33,211 nt of DNA from NCBI GenBank assembly GCA_002422315.1, contig DIUJ01000005.1:2234-35444 (forward strand), written 5' to 3'. The notes beneath the pieces are model-generated. The model made no database searches. It was not told where the DNA came from and saw nothing but the letters and a program-made list of their open reading frames with translations. Source of the DNA: Bacteroidetes bacterium UBA6161. GTDB taxonomy: Bacteria; Bacteroidota; Bacteroidia; NS11-12g; UBA955. Numbering within the stretch: the stretch's first letter is position 1; every line of letters starts with the position of its first letter. The translations under genes were made by a program, and so were the position numbers. Of this stretch, positions 7,652 through 15,454 are shown piece after piece.

Positions 7652-9434
7652 ATCAAAAATCGCAATATGGATATTTGACAATAAAGAAAGATTGTTAAAA
7701 TCCAATCGGATTCTAATAAATTTAGTTTCTATTGCGGTCTTTGGGTTCATGGTTTTTAGATATGGATTTAAAACAGAAGGTGCTTTGGAATCTGTTTGGA
7801 TTTATGCTATTCGTTCATTTTATTTATTTTTTGCATTAAATTTTATATTTCGATTTAGCCTAAACAAAGAAAAACTAACCTTTGTAAAAGACAATTGGGT
7901 AGAAGCTGTCCTTATGGGATTAGTTTTTATAAATACAATTAGTTATATCTTTTTCCCTAAAAGTCAACTCCAAAAATCAACTCTATATAATGGCGGAGGA
8001 GAATCTATGTATGAGTTTTCTCTACTCTTTATGCTTTTAATTTTTGCTTTCATTGAATTAATTAAATCTATTAACTTTATAGCTTCTACTAAAATAAAGC
8101 CTACTGTTTTATTTGTATTGTCATACATCCTTCTTATTTTAATTGGTACGGGATTGCTAATGCTTCCGGGATTCAACACAAAATATGTATTTTTAAACTT
8201 TTTTGATGCCTTATTTAATGCTACAAGCGCAGCATGTATTACCGGTCTGTCTACGTTAAATATTGGAGAATTTTTTAATTTTAAAGGACAAGTACTTATT
8301 TTAATTTTGATTCAAATAGGAGGGATAGGCATCATTTCATTTGCTGCTTTTTTTGCTACATTCATTAAAAAAGGATTAGGGATTAAACATCAAATTATAG
8401 TAAATGAACTATTTAACAACGAATCTCTTTCAGGGAGTTTTAACCTTTTGAAAAGAGTTTTGGGATTAATGTTTGGGATAGAAATAATTGGAAGTGTGGT
8501 TCTATATTTTTTATGGGAATCATATCCTTTTGAATCTACAAGCCAAAGAATATATTATTCAATATTCCATACAATATCTGCTTTTTGTAATGCTGGATTT
8601 TCATTATTCCCCAGTGGGTTTGAAACCAAAGGCATTTCTAATTTATATCTTGTACATTGGTTTTTATCAGGTTTAATATTCTTGGGAAGTTTAGGATTTC
8701 CTGCTATTAGAGATATATTTTCACCTACAAAACTAAGAGAAAGACTGAACATGCCATGGCAGGATTGGAAAACCAGCACCAAAATAGCAGTTTATACAAG
8801 TGGTATACTTAGCTTAATTGGTTTTGTAGCATACTATTATCTTAGTGTATCAAAACATTCCGAAATTGACAAAGGGATTGGTCATATAAGTGTATCAATA
8901 TTCCAATCTATGAACTTGAGAAGTTGTGGTATGAGCTCCATTGATATTGGACAGATTCCTGTTCCACTTATTATGATAAGTATGTTTCTTATGTTTATTG
9001 GGGGTTCGTCTTCTTCCACCGCGGGCGGGATTAAAACAAGTACATTCATAGTAGCATTTACAGCTATCTTAGGTACCATTAGAGGAAAAAAAGAAGTGGT
9101 TTTGGGAAAGAGGACAATATCCACGGAAATAATTTATAGAGCATTTGCTGTAATTTTATTTTCTGGAAACTTCATTTTGCTTTTTGCGACTATTCTTACT
9201 TTTACAGAAAAAGACTTGCCTTTTATCAAGTTACTATTTGAAACTGTTTCTGCCTTTACAAATGTAGGATTAAGTATGGGAATTACTTCTGAACTAAGTG
9301 ATATAGGTAAGATTATACTTAGTATTTCAATGTTAGCTGGAAGAGTTGGATTATTAACATTTGCATTTTCATTAAGTTCAAAAGTAAAATCAGACACGAT
9401 TAAATATCCTAAGACTCACATAACAATTGGATGA
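7638..9434 (+). CDS. ktrB: KtrB/TrkH-type potassium uptake transporter with N-terminal four-helix extension
   Basis: This 598-aa inner-membrane protein should be the ion-conducting subunit of a Ktr/Trk K+ uptake system. The four pore loops are visible, each with its filter glycine: TSAACITGLST (196-206), TISAFCNAGFS, SMNLRSCGMSS and ETVSAFTNVGLS. GGSSSSTAGGIKTST is a typical TrkH/KtrB segment. About 155 residues precede the core and carry roughly four extra hydrophobic helices (near 27-42, 54-72, 88-106 and 126-147), absent from the usual KtrB of about 450 aa. No RCK-domain regulator (KtrA/TrkA) lies in the window. The start overlaps the kinase gene by 14 nt. The stop overlaps the start of a 29-aa membrane peptide. 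Confidence 0.93.
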   Translation: MLANKSKIAIWIFDNKERLLKSNRILINLVSIAVFGFMVFRYGFKTEGALESVWIYAIRSFYLFFALNFIFRFSLNKEKLTFVKDNWVEAVLMGLVFINTISYIFFPKSQLQKSTLYNGGGESMYEFSLLFMLLIFAFIELIKSINFIASTKIKPTVLFVLSYILLILIGTGLLMLPGFNTKYVFLNFFDALFNATSAACITGLSTLNIGEFFNFKGQVLILILIQIGGIGIISFAAFFATFIKKGLGIKHQIIVNELFNNESLSGSFNLLKRVLGLMFGIEIIGSVVLYFLWESYPFESTSQRIYYSIFHTISAFCNAGFSLFPSGFETKGISNLYLVHWFLSGLIFLGSLGFPAIRDIFSPTKLRERLNMPWQDWKTSTKIAVYTSGILSLIGFVAYYYLSVSKHSEIDKGIGHISVSIFQSMNLRSCGMSSIDIGQIPVPLIMISMFLMFIGGSSSSTAGGIKTSTFIVAFTAILGTIRGKKEVVLGKRTISTEIIYRAFAVILFSGNFILLFATILTFTEKDLPFIKLLFETVSAFTNVGLSMGITSELSDIGKIILSISMLAGRVGLLTFAFSLSSKVKSDTIKYPKTHITIG

Positions 9435-9523
9435 TGAATAAACACACTATTTTTTTGATCCTTGCTATTGCTACTTTAATTCTTATAAATATCCTTGTAG
9501 CATTTATAGTATTTAGGGCATAA
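9434..9523 (+). CDS. 29-residue single-pass membrane peptide coupled to the K+ transporter (KdpF-like in form)
   Basis: This ORF is too short for standard gene calling. Its ATG at 9434-9436 shares one base with the transporter's TGA (TGATG), a classic re-initiation arrangement. The product starts MNKHTIFLILAIA and ends FIVFRA: a short polar N-terminus, about 22 hydrophobic residues forming one transmembrane helix, then a basic end. The stop is followed directly by a strong terminator, so the ORF fills exactly the space between transporter and terminator. Size and form match KdpF, the 29-aa stabilising subunit of the unrelated KdpFABC K+ pump, but this is resemblance of form and context only, not shown homology. 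It could be an accessory subunit of the transporter or, less likely, a chance ORF. Confidence 0.6.
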   Translation: MNKHTIFLILAIATLILINILVAFIVFRA

Positions 9524-9548
9524 AAAAAGCCCGGTAAACCGGGCTTTT
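9522..9548. terminator. Bidirectional intrinsic terminator between the K+ transporter operon and rplQ
   Basis: A perfect GCCCGG/CCGGGC stem (9529-9534 with 9539-9544) with a 4-nt loop is flanked by an A run on the left and a T run on the right, so it ends transcripts from both strands. It closes the plus-strand operon right after the 29-aa ORF and the 32-gene ribosomal block 18 nt after the rplQ stop. Confidence 0.93.
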
Positions 9549-9566
9549 CAATAAAATAATTATCAA

Positions 9567-10055
9567 TTACTCTTCTGATTTTGTTTCTTCAGTAGATTCT
9601 GAAGTAGGTTCTACTGACTCTACTTTAGTTGTAGCCTTTGTTTTACCTCTTCGAGTAGTCTTTTTAGCAGGTTTAGCAGGTTTAGCTAGTATGAATTCAT
9701 TGAAGTCAACTAACTCAATCATCGCCATATCTGCGTTGTCACCCATTCTATTTCCTAATTTTAGGATTCTAGTATAACCACCTGGTCTATCTGCAATTTT
9801 TTGAGCAACAACACCAAACAATTCTATTATTGCATCCTTATCTCTTAAATAAGAGAAAACTGTTCTTCTGTTGTGAACTGTGTCAGATTTAGATTTAGTT
9901 AAAAGTGGTTCAACATAAACTCTTAAAGCTTTAGCTTTAGCAACAGTTGTTGTTATTCTTTTGTGCTTAATCAAAGAAGAAGCCATATTGGACATAAGTG
10001 CTTTTCTGTGAGAAGCAGTTCTTCCTAAGTGATTTAATTTTACTCCGTGTCTCAT
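9567..10055 (-). CDS. rplQ: 50S ribosomal protein L17 with low-complexity C-terminal tail
   Basis: L17 binds 23S rRNA near the exit-tunnel side of the large subunit. The core (about 1-122) starts MRHGVKLNHLGRTASHRKAL and has the family's KRITTTVAKAKALR and RPGGYTRILKLGNR segments. A tail of about 40 residues follows, first Lys/Ala/Thr-rich (AKPAKPAKKTTRRGK) and then acidic (SESTEETKSEE). The core alone is near the usual bacterial length. It is the last gene of the block, 16 nt after rpoA. Confidence 0.97.
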   Translation of the reverse strand: MRHGVKLNHLGRTASHRKALMSNMASSLIKHKRITTTVAKAKALRVYVEPLLTKSKSDTVHNRRTVFSYLRDKDAIIELFGVVAQKIADRPGGYTRILKLGNRMGDNADMAMIELVDFNEFILAKPAKPAKKTTRRGKTKATTKVESVEPTSESTEETKSEE

Positions 10056-10071
10056 CGTCTATTTTAAATTA

Positions 10072-11067
10072 TTATTCTTCCACTAAATTATATTTAGAAA
10101 TATCCATACCAAAATGAAGACCTTTTTCTTTTACGAATTCTTCTAATTCAGATAGTGATTTTTTTCCAAAATTTCTAAACTTAAGTAAGTCATCAATTTC
10201 ATAACTTACAAGTTCACCCAAAGTTCTAATTTCTGCTGCTTTTAAGCAATTATATGCTCTTACAGAAAGGTCTAAGTCTGCCAAAGACGTTTTCAGAATT
10301 TTTCTCATTTGAAGAACGTTCTCATCTACTTCTTGAACAGGTTTTTTAACTTGAGTTTCTAACAACATATTGTCATCAGAGAAAAGAATAAAATGCTGTA
10401 TCAAAATTTTTGCAGCTTCTTTAAGTGCATCTTCAGGGTGAATTGAACCGTCTGTTGAAACTTCTAAAATTAATTTTTCAAAGTCTGTACGTTGTTCTAC
10501 CCTAAAATCTTCTACTGTAAACTTTACATTGATTATAGGAGTAAAAATTGCATCAATTGGAATTACTCCAATTACAGATTCTTTGGGTTTATTTTCTTCT
10601 GCAGGAACGTAACCTCTACCTTTCTCAATGGTCAATTCAATTTCCAAATGAACAAAAGGTTCCATTGAGCAAATTACATGTTCTGGATTTAACACTTCAA
10701 AGTTTGAAGTATATCTAGAAATATCGCCAGCTTGAAACTCTTCTTTACCTTTTATAGAAATAAACACTTTCTCAGAATCATCTGCAGAAGGTGAGGTTTT
10801 TTTGAAACGAACTTGTTTTAGGTTTAAAATTATATCCGTTACATCTTCAATTACACCTTTAATAGTAGAAAATTCATGATCAACACCTTGAATTTTAATA
10901 GATGTAATGGCGTAGCCTTGTAGAGATGAAAGCAATACTCTTCTAAGAGAATTACCAATAGTTATACCATAACCTTTTTCAAGTGGGTTAAATTCAAACA
11001 GACCATAAAAGTCTGTATCTTTTTGCATTATAACCTTTTCTGGTTTTTGAAAATCTAAGATTGCCAT
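10072..11067 (-). CDS. rpoA: RNA polymerase alpha subunit
   Basis: The 331-aa protein forms the dimer on which beta and beta-prime assemble. The N-terminal domain (about 1-235) has GYGITIGNSLRRVLLSSL, the dimerisation segment, and ELTIEKGRGYVPAEEN. A short linker leads to the C-terminal domain (about 255-331) with DLDLSVRAYNCLKAAEI and KFRNFGKKSLSELEEF, the helix-hairpin-helix fold that contacts upstream DNA and regulators. It lies between rpsD and rplQ, as in the classic alpha operon, with 14- and 16-nt gaps. Confidence 0.98.
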   Translation of the reverse strand: MAILDFQKPEKVIMQKDTDFYGLFEFNPLEKGYGITIGNSLRRVLLSSLQGYAITSIKIQGVDHEFSTIKGVIEDVTDIILNLKQVRFKKTSPSADDSEKVFISIKGKEEFQAGDISRYTSNFEVLNPEHVICSMEPFVHLEIELTIEKGRGYVPAEENKPKESVIGVIPIDAIFTPIINVKFTVEDFRVEQRTDFEKLILEVSTDGSIHPEDALKEAAKILIQHFILFSDDNMLLETQVKKPVQEVDENVLQMRKILKTSLADLDLSVRAYNCLKAAEIRTLGELVSYEIDDLLKFRNFGKKSLSELEEFVKEKGLHFGMDISKYNLVEE

Positions 11068-11081
11068 TTTAAATTAAATTA

Positions 11082-11687
11082 TTATTTAGAATATAACTCT
11101 ACAATTAGTTGTTCTTTGATATTTTCAGGAATTTCAGATCTTTCAGGATACTGAATGAAACTACCTTGGAAATCTGAACTATTCCAATTTATCCATGAAA
11201 ATCTTTTAGCAGGAGTAGCTAAAGAATTAGATATAACTTCCAATGATTGAGATTTTTCTCTAACAGAAATTACATCCCCTGGTTTAAGGGAATAGGAAGG
11301 AATGTTAACTAATTCACCGTTTACTAAAATATGTCTATGCGAAACCAATTGTCTAGCAGCGCTTCTAGAAGGAGCGATACCCATTCTATAAACAGTATTA
11401 TCTAATCTAGCTTCTAGGAATTTCAAAAGATTTTCACCGGTGATACCTTTTTTAGCAGCAGCTTTTTTAAACAAATTAGAAAACTGTTTTTCTAAAAGGC
11501 CGTAGGTATATTTTGCTTTTTGTTTTTCCATTAACTGAATAGCATACTCAGATTGTTTGCCTTTCTTTCTAGAATTACCATGCATTCCTGGTGGGTATTT
11601 CTTTTTTTCGAAGGACTTATCTGGGCCAAAGATTGGCTCTCTAAATTTTCTAGCTATTTTGGTTTTTGGACCTGTATATCTTGCCAT
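11082..11687 (-). CDS. rpsD: 30S ribosomal protein S4
   Basis: This 201-aa primary 16S rRNA-binding protein starts MARYTGPKTKIARKFREP and has the PPGMHG segment. The S4 RNA-binding domain covers about 90-155 (EARLDNTVYRMGIAPSRSAA, SHRHILVNGELVNIPSY). The N-terminal part lacks the Cys cluster of zinc-binding S4 forms, so it is the zinc-free type. In E. coli S4 represses translation of its operon; no equivalent structure is visible here. It is 26 nt after rpsK and 14 nt before rpoA. Confidence 0.98.
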   Translation of the reverse strand: MARYTGPKTKIARKFREPIFGPDKSFEKKKYPPGMHGNSRKKGKQSEYAIQLMEKQKAKYTYGLLEKQFSNLFKKAAAKKGITGENLLKFLEARLDNTVYRMGIAPSRSAARQLVSHRHILVNGELVNIPSYSLKPGDVISVREKSQSLEVISNSLATPAKRFSWINWNSSDFQGSFIQYPERSEIPENIKEQLIVELYSK

Positions 11688-11713
11688 TTTCTTTTCTTTT
11701 AAATACTAATAAA

Positions 11714-12100
11714 TTATACTCTTCTCTTTTTAGGAGGTCTACATCCGTTGTGAGGTAACGGTGTAACATCTTTGATGGATACTACTTCTAAACCAGCTGC
11801 AGCTAAGTTTCTTATTGCAGAATCTCTACCTGAACCTGGTCCTTTAACAAACACATCAACTTTTCTTAGACCAAGGTCAAATGCTACTTTGGCACAATCT
11901 AAGGATGCAGTTTGTGCTGCATAAGGTGTATTCTTTTTTGAACCTCTAAAACCCATTTTACCAGCAGATGACCAAGAGATAACTTGACCAGTATTGTTAG
12001 TAATGGAAACTATTAGGTTGTTGAAAGATGCTTTTATGTGTACTTGACCTTGTGCATCAATTTTTACCTTTCTTTTGGTTACTTTCTTTTGAGAACTCAT
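11714..12100 (-). CDS. rpsK: 30S ribosomal protein S11
   Basis: The 128-aa protein sits on the small-subunit platform near the E site. Diagnostic segments are HIKASFNNLIVSITNNTGQV, SAGKMGFRGSKKNTPYAAQ, VFVKGPGSGRDSAIRNL and the C-terminal LPHNGCRPPKKRRV. Length and motif order are standard. It is 16 nt after rpsM in the alpha-operon section. Confidence 0.98.
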   Translation of the reverse strand: MSSQKKVTKRKVKIDAQGQVHIKASFNNLIVSITNNTGQVISWSSAGKMGFRGSKKNTPYAAQTASLDCAKVAFDLGLRKVDVFVKGPGSGRDSAIRNLAAAGLEVVSIKDVTPLPHNGCRPPKKRRV

Positions 12101-12116
12101 TCTAATTCTAATTTAA

Positions 12117-12494
12117 TTATTTAGTAGCTTTTTTCTTACCTGCAACTGTTTTACGCTTACCTTTTCTGGTTCTAGCATTATTTTTGGTAGATTGACCACG
12201 AACAGGAAGACCTTTTCTGTGACGTAATCCTCTGTAACAACCTATATCCATTAATCTCTTAATGTTTAACTGTGTTTCAGATCTTAATTCACCTTCAGTC
12301 TTGAAGTTTGTAGAAATAATATTTCTGATTTGTGTGATTTCTTCATCGTTCCACTCAGAAACTTTTTTGTCTTCACTGATTCCAGCTTCGCTTAAAATTT
12401 TTGAAGCTAAGCTTCTGCCTATACCATAAATGTAGGTAAGGCCAATTACTCCTCTTTTGTTACGAGGAAGGTCTATGCCGCCAACTCTTGCCAT
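12117..12494 (-). CDS. rpsM: 30S ribosomal protein S13
   Basis: This 125-aa head protein touches the P-site tRNA and the intersubunit bridge. It starts MARVGGIDLPRNKRGVIGL with YIYGIGRSLA, and carries YRGLRHRKGLPVRGQSTKNN followed by a basic tail ending GKKKATK. Complete and standard. It starts 2 nt after the rpmJ stop codon. Confidence 0.98.
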   Translation of the reverse strand: MARVGGIDLPRNKRGVIGLTYIYGIGRSLASKILSEAGISEDKKVSEWNDEEITQIRNIISTNFKTEGELRSETQLNIKRLMDIGCYRGLRHRKGLPVRGQSTKNNARTRKGKRKTVAGKKKATK

Positions 12495-12496
12495 GA

Positions 12497-12613
12497 TTAT
12501 CCTTGTCTTTGTTTAAATTTTGGGTTTTTCTTATTAATAACGTAAACCTTGCCATTGCGTTTTACTATAATGCAATCGGCACTTCTTTTCTTTACTGAAG
12601 TTTTAACTTTCAT
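12497..12613 (-). CDS. rpmJ: 50S ribosomal protein L36 (zinc-free form)
   Basis: This 38-codon gene translates to a protein starting MKVKTSVKKRSADCIIVKR and ending NKKNPKFKQRQG, the complete L36 signature. Only one Cys (residue 14) of the usual Cys/Cys/Cys/His zinc ligands remains; the others are Ser, Asn and Phe, so it cannot hold zinc the usual way. It is 20 nt after infA and 2 nt before rpsM, its usual place. Confidence 0.95.
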   Translation of the reverse strand: MKVKTSVKKRSADCIIVKRNGKVYVINKKNPKFKQRQG

Positions 12614-12633
12614 CGTTTTGTAGTTTAAATATT

Positions 12634-12852
12634 TTATTTATATCTATAGCTAATCCTTCCCCTTGTCAAATCGTATGGTGACATTTCAACCTGAACCTTA
12701 TCGCCTGGTAGAATACGAATGTAATGCATTCTCATCTTTCCACTTATAGTTGCGATAATTTCGTGACCATTTTCAAGTTTAACTCTAAACATTGCATTGG
12801 ATAATGCTTCTGAAATAGTGCCATCTTGTTTTAGTGAAGGTTGTTTTGCCAT
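12634..12852 (-). CDS. infA: Translation initiation factor IF-1
   Basis: This 72-aa OB-fold protein binds the 30S A site during initiation. It has the full family pattern: GTISEALSNAMFRVKLENGH, IRILPGDKVQVEMSPYDLTRGRI and the terminal SYRYK. It is the first gene after the largest gap of the block (52 nt after secY), and a good promoter match lies in that gap, so it probably heads an internal transcript running through rplQ. Confidence 0.98.
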   Translation of the reverse strand: MAKQPSLKQDGTISEALSNAMFRVKLENGHEIIATISGKMRMHYIRILPGDKVQVEMSPYDLTRGRISYRYK

Positions 12853-12872
12853 TTAAATTTATTTAGGGGGTG

Positions 12873-12902
12873 CAAAATTAACATTTTTTTTTATAATTTC
12901 AA
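12873..12902 (-). promoter_or_regulatory. Internal promoter ahead of infA (alpha-operon section)
   Basis: On the minus strand TTG (12902-12900) is followed after 19 nt by TAATTTTG (12880-12873), an exact fit to TTG-N19-TAnnTTTG with the same spacing as the rpsL promoter. It lies wholly between the secY stop and the infA start, and the spacer holds an A tract. Initiation near 12866 would leave a leader of only about 14 nt. Confidence 0.55.
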
Positions 12903-12904
12903 GT

Positions 12905-14278
12905 TTATATTGAAGAACTTGTCATACCTGTACCCATTCTGCCTTTTATTCTTCCTGTTTTCATTAAGCCATCGTAATGTCTCATTAATAAATAGCTTTC
13001 TACTTGTTGTAAGGTATCCAATACCACACCTACCATAATTAGTAATGAAGTACCACCGTAAAATGTAGCGAAAGAAGGACTTACCTTAAAAAATACAGCT
13101 ATTGCAGGGAGTATAGAAACCAAAGCTAAGAATAATGAACCTGGAAAAGTGATTCTAGACATTACATTATCTATATATTCTGCAGTTTTCCTACCGGGTT
13201 TAACACCTGGTATAAAACCACCATTCTTTTTCATTTCTTCTGCCATTTGTTTAGGATTTACCATAATTGCCGTGTAAAAATATGTAAACAGAATAATTAA
13301 AGTTCCGAATACAATGTTGTATGGCAAAGAGGTAAAGTCACCCATTTTATTTAAAAAACCAGAAGTTGAATTTGGGAAAAATGTTGCTAAAGATGGAGGT
13401 ATAAACATAAGAGCTTGAGCAAATATAATTGGCATAACTCCAGAAGCATTTACTTTTAGTGGTAAATATTGACGTGAACCTCCATACTGTCTATTACCTT
13501 GTATTCTTTTGGCATAATTAACTGGAATTTTCCTAGTACCTTGAACCAATAAAATACATGCTATGATTACGAATAGCCAAAAAGCCATTTGTAACAAGAA
13601 CATTGGCAGACCTCCAGATTCTAATTTTGACAAAAATTCAAAGCCAATAGCACCAGGTAGACTGTCTATAATACCGATCATAATGATTAAAGAAATACCA
13701 TTCCCTAGACCTTTATCCGTAATTTTTTCACCTAACCACATTACAAAAATAGTTCCCGCCGTAAGTAACAATACGTTAACAAACATGAACATAAAGGGAG
13801 ACATTAAATCTGGATTAGATACGAATAACAAAGCATCTCCATTGCCAGGGGTTTCCTTAATATTGTAAAGGTATCCTATAGATTGAACTATTGTTATAGC
13901 TATAGTAAGAAAGCGGGTTATTTGATTCAATTTTCTTCTTCCATCCTCCCCTTCTTTTTGCATTCTTTGGAATGCAGGAACAGCAATACCCATAAGTTGA
14001 ACAACAATAGAAGCAGAGATGTAAGGCATAATACCAAGGGCAAAAATAGCACCTCTTGCAAACGCACCTCCTGCAAAAATGTTTATTAAACTTAACAAAC
14101 TTCCGTCTGTTTGACCTTGAAGTCCAGCTAATTTAGGGGAATCTATACCTGGAAGGATAATGAAGGTTCCGATTCTATAGACTAAAAGAAACAAAAGAGT
14201 ATTGAGGATCTTAGTTCTAAGTTCCTCAATACTCCAAATTTCTTTAAACTTTCGTAATATGTTAGAAATTTTTTTCAT
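12905..14278 (-). CDS. secY: Protein translocase subunit SecY
   Basis: This 457-aa inner-membrane protein is the pore of the Sec translocon, moving unfolded proteins across the membrane or into it. About ten transmembrane segments are visible. The N-terminal cytosolic helix runs into LLFLLVYRIGTFIILPGID, the plug region is near LINIFAGGAFARGAIFALGI, and YISASIVVQLM is typical of SecY. Cytosolic loops rich in Arg and Lys (TRKIPVNYAKRIQGNRQYGG, GFIPGVKPGRKTAEY) are the ribosome and SecA contacts. It follows rplO by 7 nt; no adk or map follows. Confidence 0.98.
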   Translation of the reverse strand: MKKISNILRKFKEIWSIEELRTKILNTLLFLLVYRIGTFIILPGIDSPKLAGLQGQTDGSLLSLINIFAGGAFARGAIFALGIMPYISASIVVQLMGIAVPAFQRMQKEGEDGRRKLNQITRFLTIAITIVQSIGYLYNIKETPGNGDALLFVSNPDLMSPFMFMFVNVLLLTAGTIFVMWLGEKITDKGLGNGISLIIMIGIIDSLPGAIGFEFLSKLESGGLPMFLLQMAFWLFVIIACILLVQGTRKIPVNYAKRIQGNRQYGGSRQYLPLKVNASGVMPIIFAQALMFIPPSLATFFPNSTSGFLNKMGDFTSLPYNIVFGTLIILFTYFYTAIMVNPKQMAEEMKKNGGFIPGVKPGRKTAEYIDNVMSRITFPGSLFLALVSILPAIAVFFKVSPSFATFYGGTSLLIMVGVVLDTLQQVESYLLMRHYDGLMKTGRIKGRMGTGMTSSSI

Positions 14279-14285
14279 TCAATTA

Positions 14286-14732
14286 TTAAATTACTTCACA
14301 AGTACCACCTGCTGCTTCGATAGCTGTTTTAGCTGAAGAAGAAAAACCATTAGCTTTCACTGTAAGTTTAGCGCTAAGTGTACCTCTGCCTAAAATTTTA
14401 AATAATTCAGTTTTAGAAATCAGGTTATTTTTAATTAGTGTTTCTTTATCGATAGAAGATATACCTTTCGTATCAAACAAAGTTTGTAATATATCCAAGT
14501 TGATACTGGTGTATTCTACTCTATTAATATTTTTGAAACCACCTTTAGGAATTCTTCTTTGCAAAGGCATTTGACCTCCTTCAAAACCTCTTTTTCTAGA
14601 GTATCCAGAGCGTGATTGGGCACCTTTATGACCACGAGTAGAAGTACCACCTCTACCAGAGCCCTGACCACGACCTATGCGTTTACCTTTTTTTACTGAC
14701 CCTTCTGCGGGTTTTAAGTTACTTAAATCCAT
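14286..14732 (-). CDS. rplO: 50S ribosomal protein L15
   Basis: A 148-aa protein with the L15 N-terminal signature MDLSNLKPAEGSVKKGKRIG followed by a Gly/Arg-rich arm (GRGQGSGRGGTSTRGHKGAQ) that threads into 23S rRNA, and GFEGGQMPLQRRIPKGGF. The frame extends 17 codons further upstream, but those bases are the end of rpmD in another frame; the ATG at 14732, one base after the rpmD stop, matches the family start. Confidence 0.97.
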   Translation of the reverse strand: MDLSNLKPAEGSVKKGKRIGRGQGSGRGGTSTRGHKGAQSRSGYSRKRGFEGGQMPLQRRIPKGGFKNINRVEYTSINLDILQTLFDTKGISSIDKETLIKNNLISKTELFKILGRGTLSAKLTVKANGFSSSAKTAIEAAGGTCEVI

Positions 14733-14733
14733 T

Positions 14734-14913
14734 TTAAATATTTTCGATTTTAACCAAGTGACTAACTTTTCTAACCATTCCAAGAATTTGAGGAGTAGCT
14801 TCTACTTCTTTCGTTCTATTAATTTTGTTTAAACCTAGAGCGACAAGAGTTCTTTTTTGTCTTTCAGGTCTATCAATTGCGCTTCTAACTTGCGTGATTT
14901 TAATTTTTGCCAT
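14734..14913 (-). CDS. rpmD: 50S ribosomal protein L30
   Basis: This 59-aa gene translates to MAKIKITQVRSAIDRPERQ, then RTLVALGLNKINRTKEV and a C-terminal GMVRKVSHLVKIENI: the complete L30 pattern (ITQVRSxI, RTLxALGLxKI, GMxxKVxHLV). It is 11 nt after rpsE and one base before rplO, in the standard rpsE-rpmD-rplO order. Confidence 0.96.
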   Translation of the reverse strand: MAKIKITQVRSAIDRPERQKRTLVALGLNKINRTKEVEATPQILGMVRKVSHLVKIENI

Positions 14914-14924
14914 AACTATCTATA

Positions 14925-15443
14925 TTATCCGTTAAAAACATTCTCCATTTTAAGTCCTCTGTGCTGTGCAACAGTGTAAGGATCTCTTAATTTAATCAGA
15001 GCATCAAAAGTAGCTTTAACCACATTGTGAGGATTTGAAGAACCTTTTGATTTTGCAAGTACGTCTATTACACCTGCACTCTCAAATACAGCTCTCATAG
15101 CACCACCGGCTATTACACCTGTACCGTGAGCGGCTGGTTTCATGAATACGTGTCCTCCACCATATTTTCCAATTTGTTGATGAGGTATAGTGCCATTATG
15201 TACCGGAATTTTGATAAGGTTTTTCTTAGCGTCTTCTATTCCTTTTTTGATAGCATCTTGAACTTCACCAGCTTTTCCTAGTCCATGACCAATAATGCCT
15301 TTTCCGTCCCCTACAACTACAATAGCTGAGAAGCTGAAAGTTCTACCACCTTTTGTAACTTTCGCTACACGGTTAATAGCTACCACTTTCTCTGTTAGCT
15401 CCAAGTCAGATTTGCTTATTCTTTTTATATTTTGGGTTGCCAT
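14925..15443 (-). CDS. rpsE: 30S ribosomal protein S5
   Basis: The 172-aa protein takes part in decoding accuracy and lines the mRNA entry side. It has the double-stranded-RNA-binding N-terminal half (VVAINRVAKVTKGGRTFSFS, VVVGDGKGIIGHGLGKAGEV) and the C-terminal half with GTGVIAGGAMRAVFESAGV and GSSNPHNVVKATFDAL. The GKGIIGHGLGKA loop is the region where spectinomycin-resistance changes occur in other bacteria; it looks wild type. Confidence 0.98.
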   Translation of the reverse strand: MATQNIKRISKSDLELTEKVVAINRVAKVTKGGRTFSFSAIVVVGDGKGIIGHGLGKAGEVQDAIKKGIEDAKKNLIKIPVHNGTIPHQQIGKYGGGHVFMKPAAHGTGVIAGGAMRAVFESAGVIDVLAKSKGSSNPHNVVKATFDALIKLRDPYTVAQHRGLKMENVFNG

Positions 15444-15454
15444 AATTATTCTTA

